In this document: positions 1 through 8,087 of the stretch, piece by piece
Position numbering within the stretch: the first letter of the stretch is position 1
Layout: each line of letters starts with the position of its first letter
Source of the DNA: Tenacibaculum finnmarkense
Lineage (GTDB): Bacteria > Bacteroidota > Bacteroidia > Flavobacteriales > Flavobacteriaceae
Length of the DNA: 64,000 nt
Direction: 5' to 3'
Assembly: GCF_900239185.1 (NCBI RefSeq)
Contig: NZ_OENA01000038.1
Coordinates: 62,001 to 126,000 of the forward strand
Notes under the pieces: model-generated
What the model was told of the DNA's origin: nothing
Database searches by the model: none
The model's input: only the letters and a program-made list of their open reading frames with translations
Position numbers and translations under genes: made by a program

Positions 1-3000
1 TAGCCATTTTATGCGAACGCTGTCTAATAAATCTTGTACTTCTGCTGGATATTCGCCAAACCTATCAACAATTTGTTTTTCAAATGTTAATAACTCTTCT
101 TCTTTTGTTAAATTTCCTAACTCATTGTACAAGCTTAATCTTTCGGTTACCGAATTTACGTAAGCATCAGGAATAAGAATTTCAAAACCTGTTTCAATTT
201 GCACCTCTTTTACATATTCTTTCGGCGTATTTTCATCCGTAGGATATAATTCTTTAAACTCATTTTCTTTAAGTTCTTCAATAGCTTCTTGTAATATTTT
301 CTGATACGTATCAAAGCCAATATCATTGATAAATCCACTTTGTTCACCTCCTAATAAATCTCCTGCTCCACGAATTTCTAAATCTTTCATGGCGATATTT
401 AAACCACTTCCTAATTCTGAAAATAATTCTAAAGCCTCAATACGTTTCTTCGCATCTGTAGTCATCATATGATACGCTGGCGTAATAAAATAACAGAATG
501 CTTTTTTATTTGAACGCCCTACACGACCTCGCATTTGATGCAAATCTGACAATCCGAAATTATTTGCATTGTTGATAAAAATAGTATTCGCATTTGGCAC
601 GTCCAATCCACTTTCAATAATAGTGGTTGACACCAATACATCAAATTCACCATTCATAAAAGCAAGCATTAATTCTTCTAGCTTCTTGCCTTCCATTTGC
701 CCATGACCGATACAAATTTTAGCATTTGGAACTAAACGTTGAATTAAACCTGCTACCTCCTTAATATTTTCAATTCTATTATGGATAAAAAACACCTGTC
801 CTCCACGAGAAATTTCATAAGAAATAGCATCTCTAATGGTTTCTTCGCTAAAGCGAATTACATTGGTTTCAATAGGATGACGGTTTGGTGGCGCTGTTTT
901 TATGACTGATAAATCTCTTGCCGCCATCAGACTAAATTGCAAGGTTCTTGGTATTGGCGTGGCGGTTAATGTTAGCGTATCTACATTTTCTTTGATGATT
1001 TTTAGCTTGTCTTTTATAGCAACTCCGAATTTTTGTTCTTCATCAATAATTAGCAAACCTAAATCTTTAAATTGTATTTTTTTATTGGTTAATTGATGCG
1101 TTCCGATTACAATATCTACACTTCCATTTGCTACTCCTTCTAAAACAGTGTTTCGTTGTTTTGTAGTTCTGAAACGATTCAAATAATCAACCGTAACAGG
1201 AAAATCTTTTAAACGCTCGGTAAAAGTTTTAAAATGTTGAAACGCTAAAATAGTTGTAGGTACTAAAATTGCTACTTGTTTTCCGTTATCGACAGCTTTA
1301 AAAGCCGCACGAATAGCGACTTCTGTTTTTCCAAAACCAACATCACCACAAACCAATCTGTCCATGGGTTGGGCTTTTTCCATATCAGTTTTTACATCTT
1401 GCGTTGATGTAAATTGGTCAGGTGTATCTTCATAAATAAAACTAGCTTCCAACTCGTGTTGCATGTGCGTATCAGGAGCAAAAGCGTAGCCTTTTTGTAA
1501 TTTTCTTTTGGCGTATAATTGAATTAAATTAAACGCAATATGCTTCACTCGAGCCTTGGTTTTCTGCTTTACTTTTTTCCAAGCACCCGAACCTAATTTA
1601 TATATTTTAGGTGGTTTTCCGTCTTTTCCGCTAAACTTTGAAATTTTATGTAACGAGTGAATACTTACATATAAAATATCACGATCGCCATAAATTAATT
1701 TAATTGCTTCTTGTTTTTTTCCTTCTACATCAATTTTCTGAAGCCCTCCAAATTTTCCAATTCCATGATCGATATGTGTTACATAATCGCCAATTTCTAA
1801 TCTGGTAAGTTCTTGTAAAGTGATGGATTGCTTTTTTTCATACCCATTTTTTAAACGAAATTTATAATAACGCTCAAATATTTGATGGTCAGTATAACAA
1901 ACAATTTTATTTTGAATATCTACAAATCCCTGATACAAAGGAAAAACAATAGTTTCATAGGATACTTCGGCTTCATTATCATCAAAAATATCATGAAAAC
2001 GTTGTGCTTGTTTATCATTAGAACAAAAAATATAATTGGTAAATCCTTTTGCTGAAAATTCGTTAAAATTCTGAATTAATAAATCGAATTTTTTATTAAA
2101 AGAAGGTTGTGCGTGTGTATCAAAAGTAATATTTGTTAGATTTTTGATACTAGATTTACTCATATTTACCGTAGTAAATCGTTGTAATTCTTGTTGAATT
2201 AAAGCACCATCACAAAATAACTCCGATGGTTTTGAATGTTTTATTTCTGTCGATAATTCATCAAATGAATCAGTTGCTTTTTTAAAAAATGTATCTAAAT
2301 TTGTTGTAATTGTAGCTATATCTTTTACAAAAATTGCTGTTTTAGCCGATATATATTTTAAAAAACTTTCTCTATTTTCTTGTAGCCCTTTGTTTTCAAC
2401 ATTAGGCATAATACTTACTTTCTGTTGTTTTTCTTTTGATAACTGTGTTTCTACATCAAAAGTTCGGATGCTTTCTACTTCATCGCCAAAAAACTCCATT
2501 CGGTAAGGTTCATCATTCGAAAATGAAAAAACGTCAATAATTCCACCACGAACTGAAAAATCACCAGGTTCAGTAACAAAATCAACCCGATTAAACTGAT
2601 ATTCGAACAATACTTCGTTTACAAAATCTGGAGATAAATTTTCTCCAACTTTAATTTTCAAAGTATTTTTATCGAGTTCTTTTTTGGTGACTACTTTTTC
2701 AAATAAAGCCGTCGGATACGTTACAATAATTGCAGGTTTTCTTCTCGAATTAATCCGATTTAAAACCTCTGAACGCAATAAAACATTGGCGTTATCAGTT
2801 TCTTCAATCTGATACGGTCGGCGATACGAACCTGGATAAAACAACACATTTTTATCGCCTAATAATTGTTCTAGATCGTTTAAATAATAGGCTGCTTCTT
2901 CCTTATCATTAAAAATTAATAAGTAAGGTTTTTCGGCTTTTTTAAAGGTTTCAGATAGGACAAAAGACAACGAAGAACCAACCAAATTCGATATTTGAAA

Positions 3001-3087
3001 GTGGTTTTGTTCTTGTTGAAGCTCTTTAACAATCTGTTTGATAGTATCAGATTTTTGGTAATGGTTTACAATCAATTGTTTGCTCAA
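1..3087 (-). CDS. mfd: Transcription-repair coupling factor Mfd (C-terminus cut by window edge)
   Basis: Mfd is a DNA translocase that removes stalled RNA polymerase at lesions and recruits UvrA. About 1029 codons are present and the reading frame runs off the left edge, so roughly the last 90 residues are missing. The N-terminal UvrB-like damage module is followed by a RecG-like helicase: Walker A GDVGFGKTEVA near residue 580, DEEQ box near 683, and a motif VI region reading QMRGRVGRS further on. No ATG is available upstream of the conserved N-terminus. An in-frame stop lies just before the TTG at 3085-3087, which starts LSKQLIVNHYQ, so I take TTG as the start. A TATATTTG promoter element lies 18 nt upstream. 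Identity is certain from the motifs; the start is likely. Confidence 0.95.
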   Translation of the reverse strand, partial: MSKQLIVNHYQKSDTIKQIVKELQQEQNHFQISNLVGSSLSFVLSETFKKAEKPYLLIFNDKEEAAYYLNDLEQLLGDKNVLFYPGSYRRPYQIEETDNANVLLRSEVLNRINSRRKPAIIVTYPTALFEKVVTKKELDKNTLKIKVGENLSPDFVNEVLFEYQFNRVDFVTEPGDFSVRGGIIDVFSFSNDEPYRMEFFGDEVESIRTFDVETQLSKEKQQKVSIMPNVENKGLQENRESFLKYISAKTAIFVKDIATITTNLDTFFKKATDSFDELSTEIKHSKPSELFCDGALIQQELQRFTTVNMSKSSIKNLTNITFDTHAQPSFNKKFDLLIQNFNEFSAKGFTNYIFCSNDKQAQRFHDIFDDNEAEVSYETIVFPLYQGFVDIQNKIVCYTDHQIFERYYKFRLKNGYEKKQSITLQELTRLEIGDYVTHIDHGIGKFGGLQKIDVEGKKQEAIKLIYGDRDILYVSIHSLHKISKFSGKDGKPPKIYKLGSGAWKKVKQKTKARVKHIAFNLIQLYAKRKLQKGYAFAPDTHMQHELEASFIYEDTPDQFTSTQDVKTDMEKAQPMDRLVCGDVGFGKTEVAIRAAFKAVDNGKQVAILVPTTILAFQHFKTFTERLKDFPVTVDYLNRFRTTKQRNTVLEGVANGSVDIVIGTHQLTNKKIQFKDLGLLIIDEEQKFGVAIKDKLKIIKENVDTLTLTATPIPRTLQFSLMAARDLSVIKTAPPNRHPIETNVIRFSEETIRDAISYEISRGGQVFFIHNRIENIKEVAGLIQRLVPNAKICIGHGQMEGKKLEELMLAFMNGEFDVLVSTTIIESGLDVPNANTIFINNANNFGLSDLHQMRGRVGRSNKKAFCYFITPAYHMMTTDAKKRIEALELFSELGSGLNIAMKDLEIRGAGDLLGGEQSGFINDIGFDTYQKILQEAIEELKENEFKELYPTDENTPKEYVKEVQIETGFEILIPDAYVNSVTERLSLYNELGNLTKEEELLTFEKQIVDRFGEYPAEVQDLLDSVRIKWL

Positions 3088-3104
3088 CGTACAAGTATTT
3101 TATA

Positions 3105-3112
3105 CAAATATA
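3105..3112 (-). promoter_or_regulatory. -7 promoter element of mfd
   Basis: On the minus strand this reads TATATTTG, an exact match to the Bacteroidota -7 consensus TAnnTTTG, 18 nt before the TTG start of mfd. No clear -33 TTG is visible at the usual distance. Confidence 0.5.
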
Positions 3113-3183
3113 CGTGGTTTATTTTTTTGGGGTGGAATGCTTTTTAAAAATATAGACTTACATTCGATGAATTGCTTTATTTA

Positions 3184-5268
3184 CTATTTTGTAAGTTTTT
3201 GTATTACTTTATTTGTTTTATCTAATTCAATTAAATGATAATTCTCACTATTTAAATCTTCTGTCAATATTTTAATTTCTAATTTTTCTTTATCATTAAT
3301 TTCTTTATCTATTGAAGTGAAAATAATTATTTGTTTATTTTTTATCTCTGAAGACTCTTTAAATAAAGATTTCAAACTACTAATATTAGTTCTATGCTGA
3401 CCAGGTTCATCAAAAATAACTAAACCAGGATGATTACTTCCTACTTCAAGTAATGATAAGGTATAAGCCCAAATATTCCTTACAAAATCAGAAGCAGAAG
3501 AATTTATCCTAATTGATTGAGGTATTTCTGATTTATAAGCTCTATAAACAGGAAAGTATTTAAATGGTTCTTTTCTATTTATAGATATTTTCCATTGATC
3601 AGAATTACTGTCGTAACCAAATTTATAAAGCAAGTTTTTATATTTTTTCTCAAAATTAATTAATTTATTTTCATCTTCAATTTCAGAATCATTTAAATTT
3701 TCATACGCATTTTTATTATTTATATATTTATTTAATAAGTCAATTAATTCATTTTTTAATTCTGTAATCTTTAGTTCTAAAAATAAAAGATTTTCAATTT
3801 CTTTTTCTAGTTGTAATTTTTTTAAAATTTCAGCTTCTGAAAATGTTCTATCATCTGCAATTAAATCTCTTGATAGTGATTTTATTAAAGATTCTTTTTG
3901 TCTTAAATTTTCTTTAAAATACTGTAATAGTAATTTTTTTTCTGATGTCGAAACCTCTAATGATTTTGAAGATGTTTCAATCATTTTTTTTTGCCCTTTT
4001 AAGAAAGCTATAGTTTCTTCAATACTTAATATTGGTATCTCAATATCTGTATTTGAAAGTAAATCTGTTGATACAGTTTGAGAACATGTTGGACAATGAT
4101 TTCCTTTTTTATTTAGAATGTTTTTACTAAATACTTTTTTTAAATTATTTTGATCTAGAATTTCTTTAGTTATTCTTTGAAACTGTTTCTTTAAATTACT
4201 TAACTGAATATTTTCAATAGCCAATTTACCTGCAAAATCCTTAATGTATTCTTTTAATTTAAAATATTCTTTCTCTTTTTCTTGATACTTTACAAGTAGT
4301 TCTTTTTTATTCTTTCCGATTTTAGATATCGGTTTATTTTTTAAAGTATTAAATGTGTTTTTTTGAGATTTTAAATATTTATCTAGTGAAATTTTTTCAG
4401 TTTCTGAAACTGAAAATAAAATATGTATATCATCAATTTTAGACCTATCTACCGTCAAATTATTTGGCAGTTCATTAAACGATCCATTAAATTGTTTAGA
4501 TATAATATCGAAAGATTTAATCGTTTTAATCCATTTTTCTGATAGTTTTTTCTCTTCTTTTGATAAAACATCTTTTTTAGTTGAAAGCTCTAATTCATTA
4601 AGGTTTAATAAAAACTCAACATTTTTTTGTTTAGCACTTGGTATACCAAAAAAAGGCATTGTTGCAAAAAAATCAGACCAGCCTTTTGTTTGTTCAATAA
4701 ACATTGTAGAAAAAATAATCTGTAAATAAAGAGGACTGTAATCATTCACTTTTGATGTATTACTTACAGTTGGTCTATTAATATTACAAAAATTAGCTAA
4801 CCAGACATAAAATCCATTTTCACTTTCATTATTACCTGTACCATTAACAAAATAGTTCTCAGAAATAGTAGATTCCTCTGATATTTTAATATTAATTAGA
4901 TTAGGTTTTAACTTTTCTTCACCAGCCTTAATATTTCGAGTTAAAATTGCAATTACTCCATTGTTCTCAATTTCTAAAATAACTCTAGAACGAATTATTT
5001 TATGATTTATATCTTCGGCTTTTTCTGATTTAATTGTAAATTCATCTTTGAGAGCTTTATCTAAAGCTTTTTCATTATGACCTCCTAATAACTCTTCCAT
5101 TCCTAAGGCATAATAAATACAAGAATTTATTGTCGTTTTTCCTTTCGAATTATGTCCAGCAACTATATTTAACCCTATATTAAATTTATAATCAAATCCA
5201 TAAATTTCTTTGGGATAACTTTTTTCATTAGATAAAATTTCAGCTCTTAATCTATTTATTTTTATCAT
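3184..5268 (-). CDS. SMC/Rad50-like ABC ATPase with zinc hook, ABC-3C-type defence ATPase
   Basis: 694 residues. Walker A is G38-H-N-S-K-G-K-T-T46 near the N-terminus and Walker B is LVIFDEP around 616-622, so the two halves of an ABC ATPase head flank a long coiled coil (about 225-570). A CPTC motif at 392-395 sits near the middle of the coil, as in Rad50-type zinc hooks. A serine-rich segment (SSASDFVRN, about 588) may serve as the signature motif. It is the last gene of a four-gene operon, 6 nt after the middle-component gene. The architecture plus neighbours match the ATPase of ABC three-component conflict systems; DNA or nucleoprotein sensing is inferred. Base composition is far more AT-rich than mfd or sbcC, which suggests acquisition. 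A repair role of RecN/SbcC type is less likely given the operon partners. Confidence 0.8.
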   Translation of the reverse strand: MIKINRLRAEILSNEKSYPKEIYGFDYKFNIGLNIVAGHNSKGKTTINSCIYYALGMEELLGGHNEKALDKALKDEFTIKSEKAEDINHKIIRSRVILEIENNGVIAILTRNIKAGEEKLKPNLINIKISEESTISENYFVNGTGNNESENGFYVWLANFCNINRPTVSNTSKVNDYSPLYLQIIFSTMFIEQTKGWSDFFATMPFFGIPSAKQKNVEFLLNLNELELSTKKDVLSKEEKKLSEKWIKTIKSFDIISKQFNGSFNELPNNLTVDRSKIDDIHILFSVSETEKISLDKYLKSQKNTFNTLKNKPISKIGKNKKELLVKYQEKEKEYFKLKEYIKDFAGKLAIENIQLSNLKKQFQRITKEILDQNNLKKVFSKNILNKKGNHCPTCSQTVSTDLLSNTDIEIPILSIEETIAFLKGQKKMIETSSKSLEVSTSEKKLLLQYFKENLRQKESLIKSLSRDLIADDRTFSEAEILKKLQLEKEIENLLFLELKITELKNELIDLLNKYINNKNAYENLNDSEIEDENKLINFEKKYKNLLYKFGYDSNSDQWKISINRKEPFKYFPVYRAYKSEIPQSIRINSSASDFVRNIWAYTLSLLEVGSNHPGLVIFDEPGQHRTNISSLKSLFKESSEIKNKQIIIFTSIDKEINDKEKLEIKILTEDLNSENYHLIELDKTNKVIQKLTK

Positions 5269-5274
5269 ATTTAG

Positions 5275-5745
5275 TTAAATAAGTGTCCATTTTTTATTTG
5301 CATTAATAATTCTACTTTTAGGAATTTTACCTAATTCTTTAATTTTTATTATATCTTTTCTAAATAAATTAAAATCATCTATTTTTTTTAAAATATCCTC
5401 TCCTTCATTCGTTATATTTATTTCTAAACTGTCGGAGTATTTACCATTCATTATAATTGATTTTTTACAAAAATTATTTATATAACAAAGTGCTAATATT
5501 TTATCAATTCCAATTTCAAAAGACCAAGGTGTAATAGTTTGTCTTCTTTTTTTAGAAAAATCATATAAAACTTGATAATTCCTGTTAGTTCTTAAACTCC
5601 AAAAAACTAAATGAATTAATTGTATTGATGCTTTTTTTCCATTAGCACAATACTTAACTATTGCGAGTAATATTATTAATTTATAATAAGCATTATGTCT
5701 TATTGGTTCAAAAATAGCTTTTGAAGTTAATTTAATATCAATCAT
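5275..5745 (-). CDS. Small winged-helix-like protein, probable ABC-3C middle component
   Basis: 156 residues with no catalytic motif. The first half is helical (residues 18-60, including a KLIILLAIVKYC-type helix). The second half ends in an ITNEGEDILKKI segment that looks like the last helix and wing of a winged helix. Size, fold impression and position directly before an SMC-like ATPase are those described for the middle component (MC) of ABC three-component systems. The family assignment is inferred from context, because I recognise no diagnostic motif. Spacing is 2 nt from the protease gene and 6 nt to the ATPase gene, so all are likely translated from one mRNA. In such systems the MC is thought to bridge ATPase and effector. 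Confidence 0.6.
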   Translation of the reverse strand: MIDIKLTSKAIFEPIRHNAYYKLIILLAIVKYCANGKKASIQLIHLVFWSLRTNRNYQVLYDFSKKRRQTITPWSFEIGIDKILALCYINNFCKKSIIMNGKYSDSLEINITNEGEDILKKIDDFNLFRKDIIKIKELGKIPKSRIINANKKWTLI

Positions 5746-5747
5746 TA

Positions 5748-6860
5748 TTATCTATTTGTGAAGTTTAATGAACAATCCAACAACCATTTAATCACTTGAA
5801 AATCAGCTAAATCTATTTCTATATCATTAGGTATAATTTTTTCAAGTTCATATTTCAAATGATTTCTTAAATCTATTTTTGTGTTTTTTGCTTCATTATT
5901 ATTTGTTACTGATTTAGAATAATCATCTTCAACTGCATCCTGAAATTTGTTTACAATATTTATAAATTTATTGTGTAAATGAGGATTATTAAAGCTTAGT
6001 TGGTCAATATTTTCTTGTAAAGAAAGATATTTTAAAAGTTGTTTTTGTGTATTTTTATTTGCTATTTCTTCTGTGTCATAAATTACTTTATTTTTTCTTT
6101 CTAGATACTTAAAATTCTTATTATTTAATAATCTATAATTTTCTAAATCTTTTATCGTCTTTTTCTTTTCTAAATTTTCTTCCCATTGCTTTAAAAAATA
6201 TATATCAGACATATTATGAAAATGTTTAAATACCTTAGATAAGTTTTTTATCGAACAACAATTAATATCATCATTCCAAGCTGTTTCTGTATTAACAGCA
6301 TTTAGTATTCCTATTAGAAAAAGTTCCTTGTTTTTTATTATATACACTCCACTACCCGAAAGTCCTTGAGCAACAAACTGACCCTCATTACCCCCTTGAT
6401 CAAATGTGCCATCAATATTAATTTGAAAATTTAATTTATCATTTGATATTTGTAAAATCTTTCCTTCAAATGGTCTAAATTGATTTTTATAAATCCCTTG
6501 ATAACCATAAAAAATAATATTTTCTTTTTTAATAAAACCATAGCCTAATTTGACTGCTTTTAAATTATTTACTTCTTCAATAAAATCAATTTCTAATAGA
6601 ACCCAATCCTTATCCTTTTTAGGACTATTATCTACTATTGAAAGAACATCAATATTTTTAAATTCAGAATTATAACCATCTTGAGTTTCAATATAAATGT
6701 CATTTATATTCGGTAAAGAATCACCAAGACAATGAAATGCGGTTAGTACATAATAATTATTGTCATTAACTATAATTACACCACTTCCTTGATTTATATT
6801 TTTACCTTTTTTTTTTATAGTTATTCTAACACACGATTTTTCTAAAATATCAGTTATCAT
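5748..6860 (-). CDS. Trypsin-like serine protease with helical C-terminal domain
   Basis: 370 residues, cytosolic (no signal peptide). The N-terminal ~200 residues form a trypsin-fold protease with a complete apparent triad: His43 in TAFHC, Asp85 in KDKDWVLLE and Ser168 in GLSGSG. The C-terminal ~165 residues are charged and helical and may be an adaptor or effector-associated region; I cannot name a family. It lies 5 nt after the MBL gene and 2 nt before the middle component. Proteases of this type pair with MBL-fold proteins in AVAST type I systems, where the third partner is a STAND NTPase. Here the third partner is instead an ABC ATPase with a middle component. A role as a suicide or regulatory protease is inferred. 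Confidence 0.8.
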   Translation of the reverse strand: MITDILEKSCVRITIKKKGKNINQGSGVIIVNDNNYYVLTAFHCLGDSLPNINDIYIETQDGYNSEFKNIDVLSIVDNSPKKDKDWVLLEIDFIEEVNNLKAVKLGYGFIKKENIIFYGYQGIYKNQFRPFEGKILQISNDKLNFQINIDGTFDQGGNEGQFVAQGLSGSGVYIIKNKELFLIGILNAVNTETAWNDDINCCSIKNLSKVFKHFHNMSDIYFLKQWEENLEKKKTIKDLENYRLLNNKNFKYLERKNKVIYDTEEIANKNTQKQLLKYLSLQENIDQLSFNNPHLHNKFINIVNKFQDAVEDDYSKSVTNNNEAKNTKIDLRNHLKYELEKIIPNDIEIDLADFQVIKWLLDCSLNFTNR

Positions 6861-6865
6861 ATTTT

Positions 6866-7915
6866 TTAGAATTTATTTTTATATTCAATTTTCCAATTGC
6901 CTTTTTCTAAATCGACTTCTGTTATAAAATCACCTATTTTATTTTTAATATCTTCTAAAGAATAGTTTGTAAAAATAGAAACTTCATTATCAAAATTTCT
7001 AGCTGAATTATAAACAATTCTAGCAATTGTTTCTCTTGATGGATGTTTATGATTACTCGAACCACCATTAGTAGATATAATAAAATTTGAACAATTAATT
7101 AATTCTAATAAACTACTAGAAGTATTGTTTTTACTACCATGATGAGATATTTTTACATAATCACAATTTAGTTTATTAGTGACTGTGTAATTTAACGCCT
7201 TTAATTCTTCTTCAATTATTTCAGCTCTTGAATCAGCAAGGAATAATATTTTTTTATCTAAACAATCTAAAATGAAAGAAATTGAAGAAGCATTTACAAT
7301 ATCACTTTTTATAGGACTATTAGGTTTAAAACTTGTTTTACTCAACTCTTCTAAGCAAATATTATAAGAATCTGTAATATTTTTAGATGATATATTTTCT
7401 TTTTGTTGTTGATTATTAGGTTTTAACTGCTCCCATTTATCATATAGTGAACTTAATATTTCTTTTGTAGGAGATAGAATTTTGAATTTTATTCCCTGTA
7501 AATTAATTTCCTTATCCTCATTTGTTATATTTCTAACTCTGACTTTTGGTTTTTTCTCTAAAATGAGTTTCTTTAAATCACTCCCTTGTTTAAAACTAAT
7601 TAATTCACCTGCATTTATATCAAAAAGTTCTGGATGATTTACCCATATTTCTTCTATTTCTATTTTATCAATAATAGAATTTTTGAATAATTTTATTAAA
7701 CCACCTATATGGTCAGAATCAATATGAGTCAGGATTAATAAATCAATTTTAGTAATACTTTTTAATTCTTGTTTTAAAAAATATTTAAATGTAGAAGATG
7801 TTCCTCCATCTAACAAAATAATAAACTCATTGTTATCAGAAGTATACGTTTTGATTAAAATACAATCTCCGTTATATGCTTTTAAAACTGAGAATTCTGT
7901 GATTTTTCTTTTCAT
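6866..7915 (-). CDS. ComEC-like metallo-beta-lactamase-fold hydrolase
   Basis: 349 residues. The N-terminus has the ComEC/Rec2-type opening (LKAYNGDCILIK) followed by LLDGG and the metal motif H64-I-D66-S-D68-H69 in LTHIDSDHIGG. Later ligands are suggested by LADSRAE and KISHHGSKN. There are no membrane segments, so this is the soluble MBL domain without the ComEC channel. It is first in the operon and therefore probably transcribed from the 170-bp gap upstream. MBL-fold proteins of this type serve as candidate nucleases or hydrolases in defence loci, including Avs1A of AVAST type I. The substrate cannot be read from sequence. Confidence 0.8.
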   Translation of the reverse strand: MKRKITEFSVLKAYNGDCILIKTYTSDNNEFIILLDGGTSSTFKYFLKQELKSITKIDLLILTHIDSDHIGGLIKLFKNSIIDKIEIEEIWVNHPELFDINAGELISFKQGSDLKKLILEKKPKVRVRNITNEDKEINLQGIKFKILSPTKEILSSLYDKWEQLKPNNQQQKENISSKNITDSYNICLEELSKTSFKPNSPIKSDIVNASSISFILDCLDKKILFLADSRAEIIEEELKALNYTVTNKLNCDYVKISHHGSKNNTSSSLLELINCSNFIISTNGGSSNHKHPSRETIARIVYNSARNFDNEVSIFTNYSLEDIKNKIGDFITEVDLEKGNWKIEYKNKF

Positions 7916-8000
7916 TCTAATTTTTTTATAAAAACATACTATTATATAATTTATTAAGAGTATCTCTATTTTTTAACTATACATCCCACCATTAAACAAT

Positions 8001-8030
8001 GGAAAACACATAGTAAATGAAGAGTTTTCC
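8001..8030. repeat. Inverted repeat in the gap between sbcC and the defence operon
   Basis: Arms GGAAAAC (8001-8007) and GTTTTCC (8024-8030) are separated by 16 nt. It lies 3' of sbcC and 5' of the MBL gene, both on the minus strand. It could end the sbcDC transcript, but there is no good U-tract, so this is weak. Confidence 0.3.
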
Positions 8031-8087
8031 CTTTTTCAATTTTTCACCTATAAAACTACACAATTATTTAGATAAACCACCAACCAC

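Noticed and set aside
3184..5268. Reading the zinc-hook ATPase as a second SbcC or RecN repair protein
   Set aside because: It is half the size of the nearby SbcC, lacks an SbcD partner and is the last gene of an operon with a protease and MBL protein.
3184..7915. Labelling the operon as a standard AVAST type I system
   Set aside because: No STAND NTPase is present; the sensor position is taken by an ABC ATPase and a small middle protein.
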